From NCBI RefSeq assembly GCF_004331675.1, contig NZ_SJSN01000003.1, forward strand, positions 62,001-126,000: DNA of 64,000 bases, read 5' to 3'. How positions within the stretch are numbered: the first letter of the stretch is position 1; each line of letters begins with the position of its first letter. This DNA is from Pedobacter frigidisoli (GTDB taxonomy: Bacteria > Bacteroidota > Bacteroidia > Sphingobacteriales > Sphingobacteriaceae). The translations under genes and the position numbers were made by a program. Positions 45,711 to 53,045 of the stretch are shown piece by piece. Below the pieces are notes generated by a model. That model saw nothing but the letters and a program-made list of their open reading frames with translations, was not told the origin of the DNA and ran no database searches.

Positions 45711-45745
45711 AGTGTAAGAATGAAGGCACAAAATAATCTATAATT

Positions 45746-45774
45746 TTTGAAATAAAGAAAATATGCTAATTTTG
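45746..45774 (+). promoter_or_regulatory. Promoter of metK
   Basis: TAATTTTG (45767-45774) fits the -7 consensus. A TTTG at 45746-45749 lies 17 bases upstream, slightly close for a -33. The transcription start would fall just before the riboswitch aptamer. Confidence 0.6.
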
Positions 45775-45784
45775 CATTCATTAA

Positions 45785-45900
45785 AAGTGGATTGATTTGC
45801 TATCCCGATAATCGGGACCGGATTGCAACCACTTAAAAAAATTGCTAATGCCTCCTTTCAACCATTATAAAAACCTGTTTTCAAGGGGTTTTGGCAATTA
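45785..45900 (+). promoter_or_regulatory. SAM-II-type riboswitch in the metK leader
   Basis: The stem AAGTGG (45785-45790) / CCACTT (45829-45834) encloses TGATTTG (about 45793-45799) and ATTGCAA (45822-45828), and AATTGCTAA follows (45840-45848). These are the conserved blocks of the SAM-II pseudoknot (GTGG..TGATTT..TTGCA.CCAC..GCTAA). A small extra hairpin TCCCG/CGGGA sits in the loop. The 3' strand AATTGC (45840-45845) can also pair with GCAATT (45894-45899) next to the start region, giving two exclusive folds. I infer repression of SAM synthetase when SAM is abundant. Confidence 0.82.
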
Positions 45901-45936
45901 TTAATTTGTTTATTTATCACTAATAATATTTAATAA

Positions 45937-47187
45937 ATGTCGTATTTATTTACATCAGAATCTGTTTCTGAGGGTCACCCAGATAAAATTGCCGATCAAA
46001 TTTCGGATGCCTTAATTGATAACTTTTTAGCTTTCGATCCAGAATCGAAAGTTGCATGTGAAACTTTGGTTACCACTGGTCAGGTTATTCTAGCGGGTGA
46101 GGTAAAATCTAAAACATATTTAGACGTACAACAAATTGCTCGTGATGTAATCAAAAAAATTGGTTACACCAAAAGCGAATACATGTTTGAGGCCAATTCT
46201 TGTGGAATTTTATCTGCTATTCACGAACAATCTCAAGACATTAACCAAGGTGTAGATAAAACGAACAAGGAAGAGCAAGGTGCTGGCGACCAAGGGATGA
46301 TGTTTGGTTATGCCACTAACGAAACTGAAAATTACATGCCCTTGGCACTCGATTTATCTCATGCGCTATTAAGAGAATTGGCTAACTTGAGAAGAGAAAA
46401 TGCTGAAATTACCTATTTGCGTCCTGATGCAAAATCTCAGGTAACTTTAGAATATTCTGATGATAATAAACCACAACGCATTGATGCAATTGTGATTTCT
46501 ACGCAGCATGATGATTTTGACGAAGAAGCTGCAATGCTGGCAAAAATCAAATCTGATTTGGTGTCGATTTTAATTCCTAGAATTAAAGCGAAATACCCTC
46601 AATATGCGCATTTATTTAATGATCAAATTACTTATCACATAAATCCAACCGGGAAATTCGTTATCGGCGGACCTCATGGAGATACTGGCTTAACTGGTAG
46701 AAAAATTATTGTTGATACTTACGGCGGTAAAGGTGCTCACGGTGGTGGCGCATTCTCAGGAAAAGACCCGAGTAAGGTAGATAGAAGTGCTGCTTATGCA
46801 ACACGTCACATTGCAAAAAACCTAGTTGCTGCTGGCTTAGCTGATGAGGTTTTGGTTCAGGTTTCTTACGCTATTGGGGTTGCGAAACCAACTTCGATTA
46901 ACGTGGTAACTTATGGAACGGCTAAAGTGGGTTTAACAGATGGAGAAATCAGCAAAAAAGTAGAATCTATTTTTGATATGCGCCCTTACTTTATTGAGCA
47001 ACGTTTAAAATTAAGAAACCCAATTTATAGTGAAACTGCTGCTTATGGCCACATGGGCAGAACGCCAGAAACGGTAACTAAAACATTCAGAACGCCAAAT
47101 GGTGAAGAGAAGACGGTTACGGTTGAATTGTTTACTTGGGAGAAATTAGATTACGTAACAGAAGTTAAATCTGCTTTCGGAATTTAG
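45937..47187 (+). CDS. metK: S-adenosylmethionine synthetase
   Basis: 416 residues. It makes SAM from methionine and [23 protein letters not shown] at the N-terminus, [12 protein letters not shown] (hexapeptide region), and [19 protein letters not shown] (P-loop-like) are all intact. It is preceded by a SAM-II-type leader and followed by a clear terminator. Confidence 0.98.
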   Translation: MSYLFTSESVSEGHPDKIADQISDALIDNFLAFDPESKVACETLVTTGQVILAGEVKSKTYLDVQQIARDVIKKIGYTKSEYMFEANSCGILSAIHEQSQDINQGVDKTNKEEQGAGDQGMMFGYATNETENYMPLALDLSHALLRELANLRRENAEITYLRPDAKSQVTLEYSDDNKPQRIDAIVISTQHDDFDEEAAMLAKIKSDLVSILIPRIKAKYPQYAHLFNDQITYHINPTGKFVIGGPHGDTGLTGRKIIVDTYGGKGAHGGGAFSGKDPSKVDRSAAYATRHIAKNLVAAGLADEVLVQVSYAIGVAKPTSINVVTYGTAKVGLTDGEISKKVESIFDMRPYFIEQRLKLRNPIYSETAAYGHMGRTPETVTKTFRTPNGEEKTVTVELFTWEKLDYVTEVKSAFGI

Positions 47188-47206
47188 TATTAAATTGAAA
47201 TATTTT

Positions 47207-47243
47207 AAAGCGTCTCGATGTAAAAATCAGGACGCTTTTTTTT
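47207..47243 (+). terminator. Terminator of metK
   Basis: AAAGCGTC (47207-47214) pairs with GACGCTTT (47231-47238), then T-run. Confidence 0.88.
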
Positions 47244-47268
47244 ATAATCAAATCTGAGCGGCAAAGCA

Positions 47269-47796
47269 TTAAATCCCTTTCTTTTTCATAAAATCTTCCT
47301 CTTCTACTGAGAGATGATCATCATCTATGGCATAAGATTTTATATCCGCAATTTTCATTTCATCAATTGCATCCACAAAATCCTTAAATTTTGAGGTTTT
47401 TGAAGGCTTGATAATCACAATTAAATACTTGCTTGGATTATTAGAATTGGCATCTGCTACAATGCGTTTATTTTCAGCAATTTCTTGCTGAATCTTATTT
47501 ACATCAATAAGCTTCATTTGCGCACTCTCCGTTACGCCTATGTATGAAATGGCCTTGTTATCTTTTCCAAGTACTATTGTCATGGTACGCGATGCCGGAT
47601 ACGGATTTCGCACTTCACTTTCGATGGGCTTTGCAATATCCGCAGCTTTTGGTTCGCTCATGGAAGTGGTTAGCATAAAAAATGTGGTTAACAGGAACAT
47701 TAGATCTACCATAGCTGTAAGATCTACTCTTGGTGCTGCTTTTTTGGTTCTTCCCTTTACAGCATTGCTGTTTGGAGATTCGTTTAGTGATGCCAT
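47269..47796 (-). CDS. Orphan ExbD/TolR-family protein
   Basis: 175 residues with one membrane helix, VDLTAMVDLMFLLTTFFMLTTS, carrying the channel Asp. The periplasmic part ends YAIDDDHLSVEEEDFMKKKGI. It is very like the second ExbD of the tonB operon (similar helix, similar end), so it is likely a duplicate. No exbB, tonB or tolA is adjacent. It may share the distant ExbB. Confidence 0.9.
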   Translation of the reverse strand: MASLNESPNSNAVKGRTKKAAPRVDLTAMVDLMFLLTTFFMLTTSMSEPKAADIAKPIESEVRNPYPASRTMTIVLGKDNKAISYIGVTESAQMKLIDVNKIQQEIAENKRIVADANSNNPSKYLIVIIKPSKTSKFKDFVDAIDEMKIADIKSYAIDDDHLSVEEEDFMKKKGI

Positions 47797-47843
47797 AATG
47801 TTTAGGTTTTTTTAATGATGATGACAACCTTAATGAAATTGCA

Positions 47844-47875
47844 TAAAAAAAGGCGATTAAAAATTTAATCGCCTT
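47844..47875 (-). terminator. Terminator of sodC
   Basis: On the minus strand AAGGCGATTAAA (47864-47875) pairs with TTTAATCGCCTT (47850-47861) around 2-4 bases, followed by T-run. Confidence 0.85.
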
Positions 47876-47896
47876 AATTACTATAAAAGTTTAATG

Positions 47897-48430
47897 CTAT
47901 TTAATGGCCTCTATTACACCGCAGCCCACTCTTGGCCCTGAGTTTCCTGTTGGTTGTGTTGTGTAATCATCGGTTCCACCGTGAACAATAATCCCCCTAC
48001 CAATGATATTTTTAACATCTCCATCCTTGATGCTCCAGCGATCAGTAGTTACGGAAATTTTGCCCTCACCCTTAGCATCTAGCATGATGTTACCAATATC
48101 TCCACTATGATAGGCTGATGAGCCCCATTTGCCATGATTTTCTTTAGTAGGATTCCAGTGACCATGTGTGTTTTCACCCATATCTCCGCAATCGCCATGT
48201 TCATGAAAATGTACCGCCACATTACTATCAGCCCTAGATGCAAATTTCAATTCTAAATCCATTTTGATTTTGCCATCACTCAGTTCATAAAACTTAACTG
48301 TTCCAATGCTCTTTGATGGATCAGCCGTTTCGGATAGATTTGCCTGGGCAATTTCTTTATCGGTTTTAGTGCAAGCACTTACTAGTGCCGCACCAGCAAT
48401 AGCTAAGGTTAGGAGATAATTTTTCATCAT
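47897..48430 (-). CDS. sodC: Lipoprotein Cu/Zn superoxide dismutase
   Basis: 177 residues from the ATG-ATG at 48430; an upstream in-frame start would add 10 residues before the signal peptide. The lipobox ALVSAC puts lipid on Cys20. Copper and zinc ligands lie in VAVHFHEHGDCG, HGHWNP and HSGDIGNI, with C-terminal GRGIIVHGGTDDYTTQPTGNSGPRVGCG containing the second disulfide Cys. It dismutates superoxide at the outer side of the cell envelope. Confidence 0.93.
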   Translation of the reverse strand: MMKNYLLTLAIAGAALVSACTKTDKEIAQANLSETADPSKSIGTVKFYELSDGKIKMDLELKFASRADSNVAVHFHEHGDCGDMGENTHGHWNPTKENHGKWGSSAYHSGDIGNIMLDAKGEGKISVTTDRWSIKDGDVKNIIGRGIIVHGGTDDYTTQPTGNSGPRVGCGVIEAIK

Positions 48431-48548
48431 TTTAAAATTTAGTTTAATTAGCAAACACATTGAAGCTCATTTGGTTTGCCTATAAATGGATCCTGCTAAA
48501 ACCATTTGCGAAACCACTTGTTTAATAGGTAAGAAAAATCATATAACT

Positions 48549-48893
48549 ATGGAACAGCCAATAGCAATGAACACTTTGAGTCAAATTTTGGAGAAATTGA
48601 GGCTGAAAGGAAAAGATAACGAATTAAAAATAACAGATCATGGTAAGATGCAAAGCCAAACTGGCAAGATTTATAAACCTGAGGATTTAACGATTGTTAA
48701 AACTTATCGATTTGAGGGTGATTCAGATCCAGCAGATAACTCTGTACTCTATATAACTGAGGATAAGGATAAAGAATTAGGGTATATATTAGATGCTTAC
48801 GGTATTTATTCTGATAATTTAGGATCGGGATTTGATGATTTTCTAAAGAAGATACCAACCGAGAATAGAGATGAGCAGGAACTATTCTGCTAG
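48549..48893 (+). CDS. Small conserved hypothetical protein
   Basis: 114 residues from ATG 48549 (MEQPIAMNTLSQILEKLRLKG); ATG 48486 is in frame but gives an unlikely extension. It has no signal peptide or membrane helix. The motif YRFEGDSDPADNSVLYITED, followed by GYILDAYGIYSDN, is distinctive. I do not know its family function. It is a single-gene transcript with its own terminator. Confidence 0.8.
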   Translation: MEQPIAMNTLSQILEKLRLKGKDNELKITDHGKMQSQTGKIYKPEDLTIVKTYRFEGDSDPADNSVLYITEDKDKELGYILDAYGIYSDNLGSGFDDFLKKIPTENRDEQELFC

Positions 48894-48914
48894 ATAATTT
48901 TTAATAACCTTGAA

Positions 48915-48952
48915 ATGGAGTGCATGATAAAACCTAGCACTCCATTTTTTTT
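48915..48952 (+). terminator. Terminator after the small hypothetical gene
   Basis: ATGGAGTGC (48915-48923) pairs with GCACTCCAT (48937-48945), then T-run. Confidence 0.88.
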
Positions 48953-49011
48953 ATTATACACTTTCCCCAGTTAGAAATTTGTAATTTCGCCGCTCATTCA
49001 TCATTTCCTTA

Positions 49012-49866
49012 ATGAAGAGCAAGATTAATATTCCACCAATACCAGCAGTTCTACTATCCATTATTAGTGTACAGTGTGGAGCGGCAATCGCAAAAGGGCT
49101 TTTCCCTGCTATTGGTGCTACTGGAACTGCTTCATTAAGGATTGGCTTATCTGCCATCATCTTATTAATCGCCTTTAGACCAAAAATTTCTAAACTGAAC
49201 AAAAAGCAGTGGAAATATGTGATTCTATACGGCCTGAATCTGGGCGCAATGAACCTGATCTTCTACATGGCTATTGCCAGAATACCGATTGGACTAGCCG
49301 TAACCCTAGAATTTTTAGGCCCTTTGGTATTGGCAGTTTTCGGTTCGAAAAGAGCAATAGACTTTCTGTGGATAGTTTTGGCTGCTGCCGGAATCGCCCT
49401 AATAACTCCATGGACTAACAATGGCTTAAATTTGGTTGGCGTTTTGTTGGCGCTTTTGGCTGCTGTACTTTGGGCAACCTATATTATTTTAGGCGGAAGA
49501 ATATCAAAAATTATGCATGGTGGCGAAGCTGTAGCCATTGGGATGGTTTTCGCTAGTCTGCTTATTTTGCCATTTGGCTTTTTTGGTGGAGGCTTGAGTA
49601 ACCTAAATCCGAAGTTATTGGGAATGGGAGCAGCACTCGCCTTATTATCAAGTGCCATTCCGTTTACCCTAGAAATTAAAGCCTTAAAACAACTTCCGGC
49701 CAAAACATTCAGTATATTAATGAGTTTAGAGCCTGCAATGGCATCTTTGGCAGCTTTTGTATTCTTGCAAGAATATCTATCATTTAAAGAATGTTTGGCG
49801 GTAGCCTTTGTGGTTATAGCATCTGCAGGTTCTGCTTTAACCATTAAAAATAAAATAGCAGCCTAA
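49012..49866 (+). CDS. EamA-family membrane exporter (RhtA-like)
   Basis: 284 residues with ten membrane helices in two EamA halves. SVQCGAAIAKGLFPAIGATGTASLRIGLSA at the start and ALKQLPAKTFSILMSLEPAMASLAAFVFLQEYLS near the end resemble RhtA, the threonine/homoserine exporter. The substrate is only inferred. Its stop overlaps the stop of the convergent monooxygenase pseudogene. Confidence 0.87.
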   Translation: MKSKINIPPIPAVLLSIISVQCGAAIAKGLFPAIGATGTASLRIGLSAIILLIAFRPKISKLNKKQWKYVILYGLNLGAMNLIFYMAIARIPIGLAVTLEFLGPLVLAVFGSKRAIDFLWIVLAAAGIALITPWTNNGLNLVGVLLALLAAVLWATYIILGGRISKIMHGGEAVAIGMVFASLLILPFGFFGGGLSNLNPKLLGMGAALALLSSAIPFTLEIKALKQLPAKTFSILMSLEPAMASLAAFVFLQEYLSFKECLAVAFVVIASAGSALTIKNKIAA

Positions 49867-50147
49867 GCCAGTTTTTCGGTTTTATAAATTACAATCGAAT
49901 CAATTAATGTGGAAGATTTCTCAACAAAAGCTGTGATATATGCCTGTTGATTATGCAAGTCTAAACCTTGTTGACTTTCCCATTCCTCTTAAAAGATAAA
50001 GGTGTTTTCTGCAGCAGCTTCATGAAGATCATATTGGATACACGCTTCTTCCTTTCTGGAATTGGCCACCATATCCAACAAAATGGTTCTTAATTCTGCG
50101 GTGGTAGCTGTTTTACTTTTAACTATTGCTGTTAGATAAATACTCAT
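49863..50147 (-). pseudogene. Antibiotic-biosynthesis-monooxygenase (ABM/YgiN-like) gene with one in-frame stop
   Basis: From ATG 50147 the frame reads MSIYLTAIVKSKTATTAEL, typical of the ABM dimeric beta/alpha domain. A TAA follows at codon 53 (49989-49991), inside FIF|EEWESQQGLDLHNQQ, where Tyr would be expected. After it the frame continues cleanly to TAG at 49863-49865, for 94 codons in total, the usual length of this family. One substitution (TAT or TAC to TAA) explains the break. It could be a recent nonsense mutation, a sequencing error, or read-through. Confidence 0.8.
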
Positions 50148-50528
50148 AAGTCTAGTGTGTTTAAAAGAATTGTTTTTAAATGTTGTATCATTTTAAGTTG
50201 TTGATAATATCTGGATTATTTTCTACATCATGGAAATGAATGCCATTTATTCTTTTCATAAGCTTGTTTGCATAAAAAATTCATCGGCCAAGGTAAATTT
50301 AAAGTTATTTGGGAATGAAAAACCAAATTAACCAATTCACTATATTTTGGTTGTAGAAAAAACACGCAATATGCGTCAGAAAACCATGTTATTAAAAACC
50401 TTTTTAAGGCAGTAATGGTTAGTATATAATTTCTAAATAAAATTAGCACTAAAAGCCGCTTATCAAACCATGGCAAAAATTAAATTCGATAGAAATATTT
50501 AATTAAGATTTACAGAAATACCACCCTA
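50148..50528. other. 381-base AT-rich gap, nothing recognised
   Basis: Upstream region of the PAS kinase and of the divergent monooxygenase pseudogene. No tRNA, repeat pair, or clear -33/-7 promoter was found. An 82-codon minus-strand frame has no recognisable motif and is probably spurious. Confidence 0.5.
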
Positions 50529-53000
50529 ATGAGTGATAAAGACTACTTTTTAAGCAACGAACAATTATTACATGTTTTCGATTTAACTCAAACAGCAACG
50601 GCTATTCATGTTGGTGAAACGGCTATTATTCAAACCGCTAATGATGCAATGCTCAAAATTTGGGGAAAGGATCGGAATGTAATTGGAAAATCCTTAGAAG
50701 ATGCTTTGCCCGAGCTAAAAGGTCAGCCCTTTATTGGGATGTTTGCAAGGGTTTGGAATGAAGGGCTTACATTATCAGGAAAGAATACCGCGGCACACTT
50801 GGAGGTTGATGGAAAAATTCAAACCTATTATTTCGATTTCGAATACAGGGCAATAAAAGGAGAAGATGGTAAAACCACTTGTATTTTACATACCGCGATT
50901 GATGTTAGTGAACGCTTTCTTAAGCGTGAAGCTCTAGAAAGGGCACAAGAGAAAGAAGAAGCATTAGAAAGGGAGCAAGCCCTAAATGAAGAGTTGGCAG
51001 CAACTAATGAAGAACTTTCTGCCACAAATGAAGAGCTCCAGAAAACCCAAGAAAATTTACATATCTTAAATTTAGAGTTGGAAGCGAGGGTTGCAGATAG
51101 AATAAAAGCATTCACGGAAAGTGAAAAGCGCTTTAGAACCATGGCAGAAGGAACAGATATCCTCATTGCAGTGGGAGATGAAACCGGAAATGCAATTTAT
51201 TTTAACAAACCTTGGGTAGAGCTTACAGGTAGGTCAATGGATGAGCTTCTAGAATTCGGTTGGGTCGATTTGATTCATCCTGATGATAGAAATCGATATA
51301 TCAATATTTACCTCTCAGCGCTTGCAGAAAAAAAACCATTTACAGGAGAATTTAGGCTATTAAGTAAAAAAGGCGACTACCATTGGTTATTGGCTAAAGG
51401 CCCTCCACGCTTTAACCACGATGGTTCCTTTGCCGGATACATTAGTTCTTGTATTGATATCACTGAACGTAAAGTTGCAGAAATTGAACGACAAAATCTT
51501 AATAAGCTAATCGAAGCAAGCTCTGAATTTATTGGTTTGGCTGAACTCAATTCTTCTTTCCAATATTTAAACCCTGCGGCCTTAACAAAACTGGGCTGGA
51601 AAACATATAGTGGAAGAACAATTTTGGATTGTGTTTATCCTCAAGACAGGAAGTTTGCCGAAAAAATATTACCAACCTTTTTAGTCGATAATTTTAAGCA
51701 CGAAATTCGGTTTTGGAATGAGAAAACTGGTCAGCCCTTTTGGATTGAGTGGAATGGTTTCCCCATAAGAGATGCCGAAACTAATAAGGTTATTGCAACG
51801 GCAACGGTTAGTCCAGACATTACCGAAAGAAAGCTTTACCAAGAAGAGCTTCAGGATGTTAATATGGAAATGGCCGCTGCCAATGAAGAATTGGCAACCA
51901 CAAACGAGGAACTTGCCCAAACGCATGATGACTTGGTTCAATACACGAGCAAGCTTGCCGATAGTGAGGAAAAACTTCGCCAAGCAATAGAGACAGGTAA
52001 AATGGGTACCTGGAGCATCGATCCTAAATCGATGGAAGTTACCATGTCTAACTTTGTTAAGGAATTATTGGGCTTACCGCTAAATAAACCTGTTGAAATG
52101 GACTTGATAATGCAGGCCGTAAATCCTAATTACCATGAACTGCTTTTTTCTGCATCATCTAACGCCATTAAGAACCAATTATCAAGTGATATGGAATACC
52201 CTATAAACAATCTAATTACGGGAGAAGAGAAATGGGTTAGGGCTACAGGAAAGGTATTTAGCGATCTAAATGGAAATCCCACTGAATACTCGGGAATATT
52301 TATGGACATTACCGAGCAGAAGCTCGATGAGTTGAGAAAAAATGACTTTATCGGCATGGTAAGCCATGAACTAAAAACTCCACTAACCGCCATTAACGGA
52401 TTTGTACAGGTTCTACAGCGAAAAGCATTTAAGGATAAGGACGATTATGCGGTACTTGCATTGGATAAAACACATTCGCAGATTAGAAAAATGACTACCA
52501 TGATTAATGGTTTTCTAAATGTTTCCCGGTTAGAATCTGGCAAATTATTGATTGACAAAAATCCTTTCAGATTGGATGAATTGATAAAGGAAATAATTGA
52601 CGAAACATTTATATCCCAATCATCTCACAAACTTATTTTAAAGCCAGCGTGCGAAGTAACCTTGATTGCTGATAAGGATAAAATTGGAAACGTCATTTCA
52701 AATCTATTAAGCAATGGCATAAAATATTCAGATAATGGCACAAATATCGAAGTGAGCTGTCAATTGTTCGATGCTTATGTTGAAGTGAGGATAAAAGATG
52801 AAGGAATGGGCATAAAACCTGAGGATATTGAAAAATTATTCGAGCGCTATTATCGCGTTCAAGGCAACCATACTATTTCTGGCTTTGGCATTGGCCTTTA
52901 TTTAAGTGCAGAGATTATAGAGCGCCACAATGGCAAAATCTGGGTAGAAAGCGAGCTGGGCAAGGGATCTACTTTTTGTTTTACCCTACCATTATCTTAA
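50529..53000 (+). CDS. Multi-PAS sensor histidine kinase (cytoplasmic, orphan)
   Basis: 823 residues without membrane segments or signal. It has four PAS/PAC-type blocks (about 10-130, 200-320, 325-430, 475-595). They are separated by two coiled coils built on NEELAATNEELSATNEEL (about 155-190) and the similar AAANEELATTNEELAQ (about 455-475). A HisKA domain follows with MVSHELKTPLTA (around residue 610), then a HATPase domain with N-box NLLSNGIKYSDN, DEGMG and GFGIGLYLSAEI. It has no receiver domain and no response regulator nearby. What it senses is unknown. Confidence 0.9.
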   Translation: MSDKDYFLSNEQLLHVFDLTQTATAIHVGETAIIQTANDAMLKIWGKDRNVIGKSLEDALPELKGQPFIGMFARVWNEGLTLSGKNTAAHLEVDGKIQTYYFDFEYRAIKGEDGKTTCILHTAIDVSERFLKREALERAQEKEEALEREQALNEELAATNEELSATNEELQKTQENLHILNLELEARVADRIKAFTESEKRFRTMAEGTDILIAVGDETGNAIYFNKPWVELTGRSMDELLEFGWVDLIHPDDRNRYINIYLSALAEKKPFTGEFRLLSKKGDYHWLLAKGPPRFNHDGSFAGYISSCIDITERKVAEIERQNLNKLIEASSEFIGLAELNSSFQYLNPAALTKLGWKTYSGRTILDCVYPQDRKFAEKILPTFLVDNFKHEIRFWNEKTGQPFWIEWNGFPIRDAETNKVIATATVSPDITERKLYQEELQDVNMEMAAANEELATTNEELAQTHDDLVQYTSKLADSEEKLRQAIETGKMGTWSIDPKSMEVTMSNFVKELLGLPLNKPVEMDLIMQAVNPNYHELLFSASSNAIKNQLSSDMEYPINNLITGEEKWVRATGKVFSDLNGNPTEYSGIFMDITEQKLDELRKNDFIGMVSHELKTPLTAINGFVQVLQRKAFKDKDDYAVLALDKTHSQIRKMTTMINGFLNVSRLESGKLLIDKNPFRLDELIKEIIDETFISQSSHKLILKPACEVTLIADKDKIGNVISNLLSNGIKYSDNGTNIEVSCQLFDAYVEVRIKDEGMGIKPEDIEKLFERYYRVQGNHTISGFGIGLYLSAEIIERHNGKIWVESELGKGSTFCFTLPLS

Positions 53001-53045
53001 ATGAAGCGGATTTAAGATTGTTTAAATCCACTTCATCAAATCTTT
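53001..53045. terminator. Bidirectional hairpin between the kinase and a GH2 gene
   Basis: ATGAAGCGGATTTAA (53001-53015) pairs, with one mismatch, with the sequence ending CCACTTCAT (to 53036), followed by T. The flanking genes converge. Confidence 0.65.

Noticed and set aside
45710..45731. ATG start for the lipid kinase
   Set aside because: None exists in frame upstream of the core; only TTG codons are available, and 45710 fits the family length best.
50228..50476. 82-codon minus-strand frame upstream of the PAS kinase
   Set aside because: Odd composition, no homologous motif known to me, no start context.
50529..53045. PAS kinase as regulator of the adjacent glycan locus
   Set aside because: It faces the locus, shares no transcript, lacks the periplasmic sensor and AraC output of PUL hybrid two-component systems.
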